35,692 nucleotides of DNA from positions 1-35,692 of the forward strand of contig CAXSDV010000026.1 in NCBI GenBank assembly GCA_964235945.1. The letters are read 5' to 3'. The translations under genes and the position numbers were made by a program. The notes under the pieces were generated by a model. It was not told the DNA's origin, did no database searches, and saw only the letters and a list, made by a program, of their open reading frames with translations. Source of the DNA: JASLDZ01 sp964235945. Its GTDB lineage: Bacteria > Pseudomonadota > Alphaproteobacteria > Caulobacterales > Caulobacteraceae. Position 1 is the stretch's first letter. Every line of letters starts with the position of its first letter. Positions 1-7,770 of the stretch are shown one piece after another.

Positions 1-645
1 CTGGAGCGGCACCTCCACCAGCATGCCCTGGGCGAAGCGGCCCACCGCCGGCGCGAACAGGGGATCGTGCAGCAGGCCCGCATGGTCGCGCATCTCGACG
101 ACATGCTTGTGGGCGAGGTGCAGGCCGTAGAGGCGCAAGGGCGGGGCGGATGCGGCGTCCGGCCCCTCGAACTCGGCGATCATCGCCCGGCCGCCGCCCG
201 AATAGCCGGACACCGCGTTGACGGTCAGGAAGGCGTCGCGCGGCACGAGCCCCGCGTCCACCAGCGGGCGCACCAGCGCCAGGAAGCCCGTCGGGTAGCA
301 GCCGGGGTTCGACACGCGCGCGGCGCCGCGGATCGCCTCGGCGTGGGCGGGGGAGAGCTCGGGGAAGCCGTAGGCCCAGCCGGGCGAGACCCGGTGCGCG
401 GTGGAGGCGTCCACCACGCGCACGGCGGGGCTGTCGATCAGCGCCACCGCCTCGCGCGCCGCCTCGTCCGGCAGGCACAGCATCACCGCGTCCGCCGCGT
501 TGAGCAGGTCGCGCCGGGCGGTCGCGTCCTTGCGACGCTCGGGGTCGATGGACAGGAGTTCCACGTCCGCCCGCGCGGCCAGGCGCTCGCGGATCTGCAG
601 GCCGGTGGTGCCGGCCTCGCCGTCGATGAACACGCGCACGGTCAT
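1..645 (-). CDS. argC: N-acetyl-gamma-glutamyl-phosphate reductase (C-terminal part beyond left edge)
   Basis: Third step of arginine synthesis: NADPH-dependent reduction of N-acetylglutamyl phosphate to the semialdehyde, in the cytoplasm. The first 215 residues are visible, beginning MTVRVFIDGEAGTTG (nucleotide-binding start). The catalytic cysteine lies in SNPGCYPTG (Cys116) and the conserved histidine region LAHKHVVEM is at 177-185. The short N-terminus and this His motif fit the compact type 2 ArgC of about 310-320 residues, so roughly 100 residues are missing to the left. The ATG has a G-rich Shine-Dalgarno-like stretch just upstream. It follows rpsI in the same direction but a strong terminator lies between them, so it probably has its own transcription start or depends on read-through. 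Confidence 0.93.
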   Translation of the reverse strand, partial: MTVRVFIDGEAGTTGLQIRERLAARADVELLSIDPERRKDATARRDLLNAADAVMLCLPDEAAREAVALIDSPAVRVVDASTAHRVSPGWAYGFPELSPAHAEAIRGAARVSNPGCYPTGFLALVRPLVDAGLVPRDAFLTVNAVSGYSGGGRAMIAEFEGPDAASAPPLRLYGLHLAHKHVVEMRDHAGLLHDPLFAPAVGRFAQGMLVEVPLQ

Positions 646-671
646 GGGCGCCCCCCTGAAGCGAGCCGTTG

Positions 672-708
672 AAAACGACGACGGGCGCCCCGGTCTCCCG
701 GAGCGCCC
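672..708 (-). terminator. Rho-independent terminator after rpsI
   Basis: On the minus strand an 11-bp GC-rich stem (arms 683-693 and 698-708, one G-U wobble) closes on a GAGA tetraloop of the GNRA class. It is followed by GTCGTCG and a TTTT run at 675-672. It lies 26 bases past the rpsI stop and ends the rplM-rpsI unit before argC. Confidence 0.85.
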
Positions 709-733
709 GCCCGTGACGACGATCCCTGGAGGA

Positions 734-1279
734 TCAGCGCTTGGAGAACTGGAAGGAGCGGCGGGCCTTGGCGCGGCCGTACTTCTTGCGCTCCACCACG
801 CGGCTGTCGCGGGTGAGGAAGCCGTGGGGCTTGAGCACCGGGCGCAGGCCGGGCTCATAGTAGGTCAGCGCCTTGGAGATGGCGTGGCGGATGGCGCCCG
901 CCTGGCCGGACAGGCCCGAGCCCTCCACGGTGGCGACCACGTCGAACTGGGTCAGCCGGTCGGTGACGGCCAGCGGCTGGGCGATCATCATGCGCAGCAC
1001 GGGGCGGGCGAAGTACACCTGCTGGTCGCGCTCGTTGACGGTGATGCGGCCGGAGCCCGGCTTGATCCACACCCGGGCGATGGCGTTCTTGCGCTTGCCG
1101 GTGGCGTAGGCGCGGCCCTGGGCGTCGATCTTGGGCTCGCGCACCACCGCCTCGGACAGGGCCGAGGGGTTGGACGACAAGGAGGCCAGCGCGTCGAAGC
1201 CCTGCCCGCGCAGCACGCCCTGGCCGCGGTCGCCCTGCGCCGCCGCCTGGTCGATCTCTTGGTTCGAGACGTCGCTCAT
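734..1279 (-). CDS. rpsI: 30S ribosomal protein S9
   Basis: Small-subunit ribosomal protein whose C-terminal tail reaches the P-site tRNA. The 181-residue protein has the family signature TGKRKNAIARVWIKPG near the middle and ends in the typical basic tail KKYGRAKARRSFQFSKR. A roughly 45-residue N-terminal extension before the conserved core (starting MSDVSNQ) makes it longer than the about 130-residue E. coli protein; such extensions are common in alphaproteobacteria. The start ATG shares one base with the rplM stop (TGATG), so the two are translationally coupled. An upstream in-frame extension exists but would overlap all of rplM, so this start is preferred. Confidence 0.97.
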   Translation of the reverse strand: MSDVSNQEIDQAAAQGDRGQGVLRGQGFDALASLSSNPSALSEAVVREPKIDAQGRAYATGKRKNAIARVWIKPGSGRITVNERDQQVYFARPVLRMMIAQPLAVTDRLTQFDVVATVEGSGLSGQAGAIRHAISKALTYYEPGLRPVLKPHGFLTRDSRVVERKKYGRAKARRSFQFSKR

Positions 1280-1755
1280 CAGGCGCTCCGCACGTTCTTG
1301 GAGTTGAGTTCGGCGAAGTTCAGCACTTCGGGGGCCTGGGCCTGGTGGGTGTGCTCGGGGCCGGCGAAGACGTGGAGCTGGGTCATCTGCTTGCGGGCGA
1401 GCGGGCTCTCCTTGGGCAGCATGCGCTCGACCGCCTTGCGGATCACGCGGTCGGGGAACTTGCCGGCCAGCACCTTGTCGGCCGTGCGCTCCTTGATGCC
1501 GCCCGGATAGCCCGTATGCCAGTAGTAGGTCTGCTGGCGCAGCTTGTCGCCGGTGAAGCGCACCTTCTCCGCGTTGATGATGACGACATGGTCGCCGCTG
1601 TCGACGTGGGGGGTGTAGTCGGGGCGGTGCTTGCCGCGAAGGCGCAGGGCCACGAACGAGGCGAGGCGGCCGACCACGGCGTTCTCGGCGTCGATCACGA
1701 TCCACTTCTTCTCGACGTCCGCCGGCTTCAGCGAAGCCGTCGTGTGGTTGAGCAT
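1279..1755 (-). CDS. rplM: 50S ribosomal protein L13
   Basis: Early-assembling large-subunit protein. The 158-residue product carries the family blocks KKWIVIDAENAVVGRLAS, YTPHVDSGDHVVIINAEK, YYWHTGYPGG and a C-terminal VFAGPEHTHQAQAP. The ATG at 1755-1753 was chosen because the family begins a few residues before the KKW block; a longer open frame upstream runs into the promoter. It is the first gene of the rplM-rpsI operon, about 50 bases downstream of a strong sigma-70 type promoter. Confidence 0.97.
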   Translation of the reverse strand: MLNHTTASLKPADVEKKWIVIDAENAVVGRLASFVALRLRGKHRPDYTPHVDSGDHVVIINAEKVRFTGDKLRQQTYYWHTGYPGGIKERTADKVLAGKFPDRVIRKAVERMLPKESPLARKQMTQLHVFAGPEHTHQAQAPEVLNFAELNSKNVRSA

Positions 1756-1813
1756 CGGGTCGGTTCCGTGAGGGGAGCGGGCGCGGACCCGAGGGCCGGC
1801 GCGAAGAGCGGCG

Positions 1814-1842
1814 GGGATACAGGCCGCCCCCCGCCCTGTCAA
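1814..1842 (-). promoter_or_regulatory. Housekeeping promoter of rplM-rpsI
   Basis: Minus strand: TTGACA (1842-1837), 17-base spacer, TATCCC (1819-1814). The -35 box is a perfect consensus match and the spacing is ideal; a TAT-type -10 is usual for strong alphaproteobacterial promoters. The predicted start near 1807 gives a leader of about 50 bases before the rplM ATG. Confidence 0.82.
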
Positions 1843-1896
1843 CATCCGTGCGCGCGCGGGCGTCGCAAACCCTTGCGGATCAACGCTTCGCGGCGC

Positions 1897-1914
1897 GCGG
1901 TATCAGGATACCGC
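1897..1914 (-). terminator. Perfect 8-bp inverted repeat after ctaA
   Basis: Arms GCGGTATC and GATACCGC are separated by two bases, 12 bases past the ctaA stop. It can fold as a hairpin and may end ctaA transcription, but there is no U run. The perfect dyad would equally suit a repressor-type operator upstream of the rplM promoter. Confidence 0.45.
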
Positions 1915-1926
1915 ACCGGCCGGGCG

Positions 1927-2970
1927 TCAGCTCCTGCGCGCGACCCAGGCCAGGGACAAGGCCGTGGTCAGCACGGCCACCGCGCCGAGCTGGTGCAAGG
2001 AGGCCAGCTGGATGGGGTCGCCCAGCCAGAGGGTGGCCACCCCCAGCGCCATCTGCAGGAACACCACCCCCGCCAGCGCGTGGCCGAGCTTGCGCACGCC
2101 GGGGGGCGTCGCGCGGTCGCGGCGCGTCGCCACCAGGAAGGCCAGGGCGCAGGCGAACAGGAGGTAGGCGACCAGCCGATGGTTGAACTGCACGGCGGGC
2201 AGGCTGTGCACGAGCGAGCCGAACACCCCCCTCCCGGGCTCCACGTAACCTTCGGGGAACACGCGCCCGCCCATCAGCGGCCAGTCCTGGTCGATCATCC
2301 CCGCCCGGTTGCCGGAGACGAAGGCCCCCATCAGGCATTGGAGATAGGCCAGCGCCGCCAGGGCCGGCGGCGCCCAGGCCAGGCGCGACACGGCGAAGGG
2401 CCCCGCGCGGCCGCGGCCGGCCCACGCCTCCAGCCCCGTCCACACGCAGGCGCAGATCAGCAGGAGCGCCAGTCCCAGGTGGGTGGCCAGCCGTTCGGGC
2501 GCGACGGAGGTCCGGCCCGCCAGCCCGCTCGCCACCATCCACCAGCCGACCACTCCTTGCAGCCCGCCCAGGACCAGCACGACCCCGCAGCGCCAGATTA
2601 GCCGGCGCGGAATGGTCCGCAGCGCCAGGAAGGCCAGGAAGGGTACGAAAAACACCAGCCCCACCAGGCGACCCAGCAGGCGGTGGGTCCATTCCCAGCC
2701 GTAGATCGACTTGAACTGGGCGAGGCTCATGCCCCGGTTGACCAACTGGTACTGCGGGATGCGCTTGTACTTCTCGAACTCGACCGCCCAGTCGTGGGCG
2801 GTGAGCGGCGGGATCGCGCCGGTGACGGGGCGCCACTCGGTGATGGACAGGCCCGACCCGGTCAGCCGGGTCGCTCCGCCCACGAACAGGATGGCCACCA
2901 CGAAGGCGGCGACGGCGAACAGCCAGATCGCCACCGGCCGCGACCGCTCCAGATTGTAGCTCCAACGCAT
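1927..2970 (-). CDS. ctaA: Heme A synthase (Cox15/CtaA)
   Basis: Membrane enzyme that oxidises the C8 methyl of heme O to a formyl group, giving heme A for aa3-type cytochrome oxidase. The 347-residue protein has about eight hydrophobic segments. Four heme-ligand candidate histidines are in place: His96 (EWTHR), His164 (LATHLG), His264 (FNHR) and His326 (LHQLGA). The N-terminal VGGATRLTGSGLSITEW block is typical of the proteobacterial/mitochondrial Cox15 group. It is encoded alone here; the oxidase structural genes are not in the window. The ATG at 2970 follows 133 bases shared with the divergent DUF2842 gene. Confidence 0.94.
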   Translation of the reverse strand: MRWSYNLERSRPVAIWLFAVAAFVVAILFVGGATRLTGSGLSITEWRPVTGAIPPLTAHDWAVEFEKYKRIPQYQLVNRGMSLAQFKSIYGWEWTHRLLGRLVGLVFFVPFLAFLALRTIPRRLIWRCGVVLVLGGLQGVVGWWMVASGLAGRTSVAPERLATHLGLALLLICACVWTGLEAWAGRGRAGPFAVSRLAWAPPALAALAYLQCLMGAFVSGNRAGMIDQDWPLMGGRVFPEGYVEPGRGVFGSLVHSLPAVQFNHRLVAYLLFACALAFLVATRRDRATPPGVRKLGHALAGVVFLQMALGVATLWLGDPIQLASLHQLGAVAVLTTALSLAWVARRS

Positions 2971-3103
2971 GGACGACGTGCTCCGGCGTGCCGGCTCCCT
3001 GAACGGGCGGCCGCGCCCGCGCGCGTGGCCCCTGCCGCCGCGACCGCTTATATGGCGGTTAGATGGGCGGGAGTACGACGCCCCTGCAAAAGGATCGGTG
3101 CGC

Positions 3104-3319
3104 GTGCAGCCTCGACTGAAGAAGCTGATCGGGTCGGTGGGGGTGATGGCCTTCCTGGCCGGCTACGTCTGGCTGATGACGCTGATCGCCGACCACGTGC
3201 CGGAGCAGCCCCTGGCGCAGATGCTGTTCTTCCTGGTGGCCGGAGTGTCGTGGGGGGCGCCGATCATCCCGCTGATCCGCTGGATGAACAGCCCGCCGCG
3301 GAGCGCCCGCTCCACCTGA
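3104..3319 (+). CDS. Small DUF2842-type membrane protein
   Basis: A 71-residue protein with two predicted membrane helices (about residues 8-26 and 34-52) and a basic N-terminus (QPRLKK). The pattern of two helices, LLFFLVAG-like core and final RWM matches the DUF2842 family of alphaproteobacteria, whose function is unknown. The GTG at 3104 is chosen because an AAGGA ribosome-binding site lies 9 bases upstream; another GTG at 3098 would be only 3 bases from it. A longer open frame upstream overlaps the ctaA start and has no support. Confidence 0.8.
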   Translation: MQPRLKKLIGSVGVMAFLAGYVWLMTLIADHVPEQPLAQMLFFLVAGVSWGAPIIPLIRWMNSPPRSARST

Positions 3320-3355
3320 ATCACAGCCATCCGCCCGGGGGAGGCGGGTATCCCG

Positions 3356-3432
<77 letters not shown>

Positions 3433-3446
3433 ATCACGGGAGGCGC

Positions 3447-3476
3447 CTTATAGGTGGCCGCCCTCCGCCTTGGCAA
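3447..3476 (-). promoter_or_regulatory. Promoter of tRNA-Pro
   Basis: Minus strand: TTGCCA (3476-3471), 18-base spacer, TATAAG (3452-3447). Each box matches the sigma-70 consensus at 5 of 6 positions, and the -10 ends 14 bases before the mature tRNA 5' end, leaving a short leader for RNase P. Confidence 0.72.
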
Positions 3477-3490
3477 TCGGCAATCGCCGC

Positions 3491-3991
3491 TCAGTCGCCG
3501 GAGGGCTCGTCCAGCAGCCGGTCGATCCGCTCGCGCGCCTCCTCCAGGTCGGCGAGCACGTCCAGCAGGCGCAAGCGCGCCCGCGGGCCGAGCGCCGGCG
3601 CGCCCTCCGCGCCTTCCACCGGCTCGATCTCCGGCTCGTCCTGAAGGATGTCCGTCCCCTCGTCGAACGACGCTTCATCCTCCAACCCGGGTCGCAGCCG
3701 GACGGAGCCGTCGCCCTCGCCGGCGGCGGCCACCAGCCGCCGCACGCCCCCCTCGCGGTGGAGCCGTTGCACGCCCTTGATGGTGTAGCCCTCCTCGTGG
3801 AGCAGGGTGCGCACGCCGCGCAGCACTTCCAGGTCCTGCCGGCGATAGAAGCGGCGGCCGCCCGCCCGCTTCATGGGACGGATGAACGAGAAGCGGGTTT
3901 CCCAGAACCGCAGCACATGGCTCGGCACGCCCAGTTCGCTGGACGCCTCCGAGATGGTGCGGAACGCCTCGGGCCCCTTGGCCGCGGGCAC
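3491..3991 (-). CDS. MerR family transcriptional regulator
   Basis: A 166-residue DNA-binding protein with an N-terminal MerR-type winged helix (about residues 9-75: TISEASSELGVPSHVLRFWE, then RRFYRRQDLEVL). An acidic linker and a C-terminal amphipathic helix rich in Leu/Glu/Arg, probably for dimerisation, follow. No metal-binding cysteines are visible, so it is not a metal sensor. It begins at a GTG two bases after the ihfA stop (TGACCGTG). An ihfA gene followed by a MerR gene is a common alphaproteobacterial pair, so the two are surely one transcript. Ligand and targets are unknown. Confidence 0.87.
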   Translation of the reverse strand: MPAAKGPEAFRTISEASSELGVPSHVLRFWETRFSFIRPMKRAGGRRFYRRQDLEVLRGVRTLLHEEGYTIKGVQRLHREGGVRRLVAAAGEGDGSVRLRPGLEDEASFDEGTDILQDEPEIEPVEGAEGAPALGPRARLRLLDVLADLEEARERIDRLLDEPSGD

Positions 3992-3993
3992 GG

Positions 3994-4320
3994 TCAGGCG
4001 ACCGCCGCGACGGGTTCGTCCGGAACGAGGCCCGCCTCCACGCGGGTCTTGAGGAGCTGGGACGGGCGGAAGCTGATCACCCGGCGGGGATCGATGGCCG
4101 CGGGCTCGCCCGTCTTCGGGTTGCGGCCCAGCCGGGCGCGCTTGCCGCGCACCTCGAACACCCCGAAGCCCGAAAGCTTGACCTCTTCGCCGCGCTCCAA
4201 GGCGCCCACCACCAGCTCCAGCGCCTCCTCCACGAGGGCGGCGCAGTCCTGGCGGCCCAGGCCGACCTCGCGCACCACCGCCTCCGCCAGATCGGCCCGC
4301 GTCAGCGTCACCCCCGCCAT
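3994..4320 (-). CDS. ihfA: Integration host factor alpha subunit
   Basis: DNA-bending nucleoid protein acting as a heterodimer with IHF-beta in recombination, replication and sigma-54 or CtrA-type promoters. The 108-residue protein has the N-terminal helices (LTRADLAEAVV), the VKLSGFGVFEV strand and the beta-arm RLGRNPKTGE, whose proline inserts into the minor groove. The ATG at 4320 is preferred over a TTG two codons earlier because a GGGGAG ribosome-binding site lies 6 bases upstream. It is the first gene of the pair with the MerR regulator. Confidence 0.94.
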   Translation of the reverse strand: MAGVTLTRADLAEAVVREVGLGRQDCAALVEEALELVVGALERGEEVKLSGFGVFEVRGKRARLGRNPKTGEPAAIDPRRVISFRPSQLLKTRVEAGLVPDEPVAAVA

Positions 4321-4345
4321 GCCCAACTCCCCTGCCGAGGGTTAA

Positions 4346-4374
4346 TGGCTGCACGAGCCGGGAAACCGTGTCAA
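4346..4374 (-). promoter_or_regulatory. Possible ihfA promoter
   Basis: Minus strand: a perfect TTGACA at 4374-4369, 49 bases before the ihfA ATG. The -10 region is poor (CAGCCA at 17-base spacing), so only the -35 element is convincing. Confidence 0.4.
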
Positions 4375-4378
4375 GTCA

Positions 4379-4393
4379 GCGGCTTGGAGCCGC
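4379..4393 (-). terminator. Hairpin after fabH
   Basis: Perfect 6-bp stem GCGGCT/AGCCGC with a three-base loop, 15 bases past the fabH stop. No T run follows, so it is a weak or Rho-assisted terminator at best. Confidence 0.4.
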
Positions 4394-4407
4394 AAACCGT
4401 CGCCCGG

Positions 4408-5379
4408 TCAGAGGCGCACCACGCAGGCGCCCCAGGTCAGCCCGCCGCCCATCGCCTCCATCAGGAGCAACTGGCCGGGCCGGATGCGCCCGTCCTCCAC
4501 CGCCTGCGCCATGGCGAGCGGGATGGAGGCGGCGGAGGTGTTGGCGTGGTGCGCCACGGTGGACACCACCTTCGATTCGGGCACGCCCAGCCGGTGGGCC
4601 ACGCCCTGGAGGATGCGCTGGTTGGCCTGGTGGGGAATGAACCAGTCCACGTCGGCGACCTCCACCCCGGCCACGGCGGCGGCGGCCTCCACCGCTTCGG
4701 CGATGTTGACCACCGCGTGGCGGAACACCTGCTTGCCTTCCATGCGCAGGTGGCCCACCCGGCCGTCCGTGGAGGGTCCGCCGTCCACGTAGAGCAGATC
4801 CTGCTTGGAGCCGTCGCACCGCAGGGAGAAGCCCAGGAGGCCCTGGTCGGCCGTGGTCCCCGCCCCCTCGCGCGGCTCCACCACCACCGCCCCCGCGCCG
4901 TCGCCGAACAGCACGCAGGTGCCGCGGTCGGTGTAGTCCATCAACCGCGTCATCGCCTCGGCGCCGATCACCAGGGCGCACTTGGAGAGGCCGCGCGCGG
5001 TGAAGCCGTCCACCACGCTCAGGGCGTAGACGAAGCCCGAACACACCGCCTGCACGTCGAAGGCGATCCCCACGGGGGCGCCCAGCTTGCGCTGGACGAT
5101 GGCGGCGGTGGCGGGGAAGGTCAGGTCGGGGGTGGTGGTCGCCACCACGATCAGGTCGACCTCGGCGGCCGTGCGGCCCGCGCGCTCCAGCGCCTGAAGG
5201 GCGGCGGCCGTGGCGAGGTCGGACACGGCCTGGTCGTCGGCCATGCGGCGGCGCTCGTGGATGCCGGTGCGCTCGCGGATCCAGGCGTCGGTGGTGTCGA
5301 CGGTCCGCGACAGCTCCTCGTTGGTGACGACGTGGTCGGGCAGGTAGGCGCCCACCCCGGTGACGACGGAACGGATCAA
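4408..5379 (-). CDS. fabH: Beta-ketoacyl-ACP synthase III
   Basis: Starts fatty acid synthesis by condensing acetyl-CoA with malonyl-ACP. The 323-residue thiolase-fold enzyme has the full catalytic triad: Cys113 (AVCSGF), His250 (FIPHQAN) and Asn280 (HHANTSAA), plus the C-terminal GGGLTWG motif. Translation appears to begin at TTG 5379-5377, which overlaps the plsX stop in the four-base sequence TTGA; the next residues MIRSVVTGVGAYLP fit the family N-terminus exactly. The plsX-fabH order is the classic lipid-initiation pair and implies coupled expression with phospholipid synthesis. Confidence 0.95.
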   Translation of the reverse strand: MIRSVVTGVGAYLPDHVVTNEELSRTVDTTDAWIRERTGIHERRRMADDQAVSDLATAAALQALERAGRTAAEVDLIVVATTTPDLTFPATAAIVQRKLGAPVGIAFDVQAVCSGFVYALSVVDGFTARGLSKCALVIGAEAMTRLMDYTDRGTCVLFGDGAGAVVVEPREGAGTTADQGLLGFSLRCDGSKQDLLYVDGGPSTDGRVGHLRMEGKQVFRHAVVNIAEAVEAAAAVAGVEVADVDWFIPHQANQRILQGVAHRLGVPESKVVSTVAHHANTSAASIPLAMAQAVEDGRIRPGQLLLMEAMGGGLTWGACVVRL

Positions 5380-6464
5380 GAGGCGGCCTGGGCTGCGGGT
5401 GCGGGCGGAGGGGCGAGGGCGTCGCCGGCGAAGACCTTCATGTTTCGGGCGATCCGGGCGGCGTAGTCGCTGGCCGCCAGGCTGTGGGCGATCACCAGCG
5501 CGTCGGCGAAGCCCGCCGCGTCCGCCCCGCCATGGCCCTTCACCACCACCCCGTTGAGCCCGAGCAGCGGCCCTCCCCCGGGCGGGGTGAGCCGGGCGCG
5601 CATCCGCTCCAGCGCGCCCCGGGCCAGCAGGCCGCCCGCCATGGCCGCGGGCGTGGAGGTCAGCGCCTCGCGCAAGGTCTGGGCGAAGAAGCGCGCCAGC
5701 CCCTCGCCGGTCTTCAGCACCGCGTTGCCGGTGAAGCCGTCGGTGACCACCACGTCCACCGTGCCCCGGGCGATGTCGTCGCCCTCCACGAAGCCGTGGT
5801 AATTGATGGGAAGGCGACCCTCGCGCAGCAGGCGATGGGCCTCACGCACCTCCTCGTGGCCCTTCTGGTCCTCGGAGCCGACGTTGAGCACGCCCACGGT
5901 GGGCCGCCGGTCGTCCCGGGCGTGGAGGGCCATGTGGAAGGCCTCGCCCATCACCGCGAACTCAACGAGCTGGGCGGCGTCGCACTCGATGTTGGCGCCC
6001 ACGTCCAGCACGGAGGTGATCCCCTTGAGCGTGGGCCAGCTCGCCACGATGGCCGGCCGATCCAGCGCGCCCGTCATGCGCAGCAGCAGCTTGGACACCG
6101 CCATCAGCGCGCCCGTGTTGCCGCCGGAGACCGCCGCCTCCGCTTCGCCGGTCTTCACCGCCTCCACCGCGTTCCACAGGCTCGACCCCTTGCCCCGGCG
6201 CAGCGCCTGGGCGGGCTTCTCGTCGCCGGCGATCGTCTTGTCCGTGTGGCGCACGGTGCAGGCCGCGCGCGCGGCGGCCGGCAGGCGGGCGAGTTCCGCC
6301 TCGATGCGCGCCCGGTCGCCGTGCAGGGTGAAAACCGCGCCGCGGTCCCCCAGGCGGTCCAGGGCCAGCCCGGCGGCGGCCACCGCCACCGGCGGCCCGT
6401 GGTCTCCGCCCATGGCGTCCACCGCGATGCGGACGGGCGGACGGGGGGACTCGGCGGACGGCAA
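5376..6464 (-). CDS. plsX: Phosphate acyltransferase PlsX
   Basis: Peripheral membrane enzyme converting acyl-ACP to acyl phosphate for PlsY, the first phospholipid step. Key blocks are the N-terminal VRIAVDAMGGDHGP, the VSGGNTGALM motif and VVTDGFTGNAVLK. The start is uncertain: no ATG or GTG lies just before the conserved core. The TTG at 6464 gives 362 residues, close to the family length; another TTG at 6539 would add 25 residues of poor composition. YceD lies upstream and fabH overlaps the stop. The rpmF gene that sits between yceD and plsX in E. coli is absent. Confidence 0.9.
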   Translation of the reverse strand: MPSAESPRPPVRIAVDAMGGDHGPPVAVAAAGLALDRLGDRGAVFTLHGDRARIEAELARLPAAARAACTVRHTDKTIAGDEKPAQALRRGKGSSLWNAVEAVKTGEAEAAVSGGNTGALMAVSKLLLRMTGALDRPAIVASWPTLKGITSVLDVGANIECDAAQLVEFAVMGEAFHMALHARDDRRPTVGVLNVGSEDQKGHEEVREAHRLLREGRLPINYHGFVEGDDIARGTVDVVVTDGFTGNAVLKTGEGLARFFAQTLREALTSTPAAMAGGLLARGALERMRARLTPPGGGPLLGLNGVVVKGHGGADAAGFADALVIAHSLAASDYAARIARNMKVFAGDALAPPPAPAAQAAS

Positions 6465-6550
6465 GACGGACGACCACGCTCCTCGGACGGCGGAGCCGCC
6501 GCGAACGGCGGACCTTAGCGCCGCACCTGCGCGATGCAAGCGCGGGCGGC

Positions 6551-7069
6551 TCAGCCCTTGGGCTTGAACGCGGCCAGGGCGGCGAAGGGCGAGGGCTCGG
6601 CGGGTTCGGGCGGGGGCTCGAACACCGCCCCCGGCTTGCGGGGGAAAGGGTCGATCTCCACCGACATGTGCTGAACCACGAGGTCGGCCACGTCCACCGC
6701 ATCGCCTTCCAGGAGTTCGGGCGGGTCGGGGGCGTCGGGATCGGCGGACACCTCCGCCTCCGGGTCGGGCAGGTGCGGGCTGCCCGCGGGCACGAGGTGG
6801 ACGGTGAACTCGCCCGACAGCGCGTCGTCGAACGGGTCCAGGCTGATCCCGCAGACATAGGTGACCTCCGCGCGCCAGCGCGCCTCCAGCTTAACCCCGT
6901 CCAGCCAGGCGGACAGGCGGGCGCGGGCGCTCAGCGACCGGACGTCCTGGAGGTCGAAGGCGCGCGCCAGCCGGGCGCGGGCGGCGGCGTCCGCCTCCAG
7001 GTCGAGCGCCAGGCCCTTGGCGGCCTCGTTCACGCGCACGCGGTGGGACCAGGGCGGGGCGTCGGTCAT
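6551..7069 (-). CDS. YceD/DUF177 family protein
   Basis: A 172-residue acidic protein. The core with a sequence like ARWRAEVTYVCGISLDPFDDALSGEF resembles the YceD (DUF177) family, linked in other bacteria and plants to 23S rRNA accumulation. Only one cysteine of the central motif is present. The C-terminal third is Pro/Asp/Glu-rich before a short conserved FAALAAFKPKG end, which is typical of YceD. It starts in the ATGA overlap with the CBP3-like gene and precedes plsX, matching the yceD-plsX-fabH neighbourhood seen widely. Role inferred from family and position only. Confidence 0.82.
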   Translation of the reverse strand: MTDAPPWSHRVRVNEAAKGLALDLEADAAARARLARAFDLQDVRSLSARARLSAWLDGVKLEARWRAEVTYVCGISLDPFDDALSGEFTVHLVPAGSPHLPDPEAEVSADPDAPDPPELLEGDAVDVADLVVQHMSVEIDPFPRKPGAVFEPPPEPAEPSPFAALAAFKPKG

Positions 7070-7644
7070 GGCGAGGTCTCGACGAGGGGGGCGGGGGTCG
7101 GCGCGCCGGACGGCGGGTCGGGAAAGCGCGCCTCCCCCGCCAGCAGCGCCTCCAGGGGCTGGTCGGCGAGGCTGCGGGACGCGGCCGCGACATAGGCGGT
7201 CACGACGGCCGCGCCCGCCTCGGCGTCCGGCAGGTCGGCGTAGAGCGTGCGGACCACGAGCGCCCGCAGTTCGGCCGCGTCCGGCAGTTGCGCCAGGGCG
7301 GCGTCATAGCCCTTGGCGCGGCCGTAGAAGGCTTCGCCCAGACGGCGCATCTTCTTGCCCACGGACAGGTCGCCCACCCCCATCTCGCGCAGGCTGTCGT
7401 CCAGGCTGCGCAGAAAGGCGTCGAACATGACCTGGCTGGTTTCGCGCGCCTGGGCCCCGTTGCGGCGCAGGCGGTGCAGCACCAGCACCACGTGGATCAG
7501 GTACAGCTCGAAGCGGCCCTCGATGGTGTCGGGCGCGCCGGCGGTCAGGTAGAACTCGGGCCGGCGCGCCTGGGCGGCGGCGGCGGCGTAGAGCGCCTGG
7601 CCCGCGGCGTAGGCGGGCTTCGGACCGAACAGGCGCTTGAACAT
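7066..7644 (-). CDS. Ubiquinol-cytochrome c chaperone (CBP3-like)
   Basis: A 192-residue helical protein matching the CBP3/ubiquinol-cytochrome c chaperone family, which assists maturation of cytochrome b in the bc1 complex. Typical stretches are FKRLFG at the N-terminus, EFYLTAGAPDTIEGRFELYLIHVVLVLHRL split over residues 30-58, FDAFLRSLDDSLREMGVGD and KKMRRLGEAFYGR. It starts an operon running into YceD through an ATGA overlap and is divergent from bamE, an arrangement I recall from related alphaproteobacteria. It may share the 126-base regulatory region with bamE. Confidence 0.88.
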   Translation of the reverse strand: MFKRLFGPKPAYAAGQALYAAAAAQARRPEFYLTAGAPDTIEGRFELYLIHVVLVLHRLRRNGAQARETSQVMFDAFLRSLDDSLREMGVGDLSVGKKMRRLGEAFYGRAKGYDAALAQLPDAAELRALVVRTLYADLPDAEAGAAVVTAYVAAASRSLADQPLEALLAGEARFPDPPSGAPTPAPLVETSP

Positions 7645-7770
7645 GGAGGTCGACGTCCCGCCCCTTTTGCGCCGCGACGATGGGCCATAGCGGACGGCGT
7701 TGAACTAGGGGCCCGGCGGCGATAGGTCAAAGCCCGCACGGCCCGGGCCGTACAATTCGGATACACGCGT

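Noticed and set aside
401..2601. Long plus-strand open frames opposite rpsI, rplM and ctaA
   Set aside because: They are antisense shadows in GC-rich DNA with Arg/Gly/Ala-rich low-complexity translations and no family motif; the minus-strand genes are certain.
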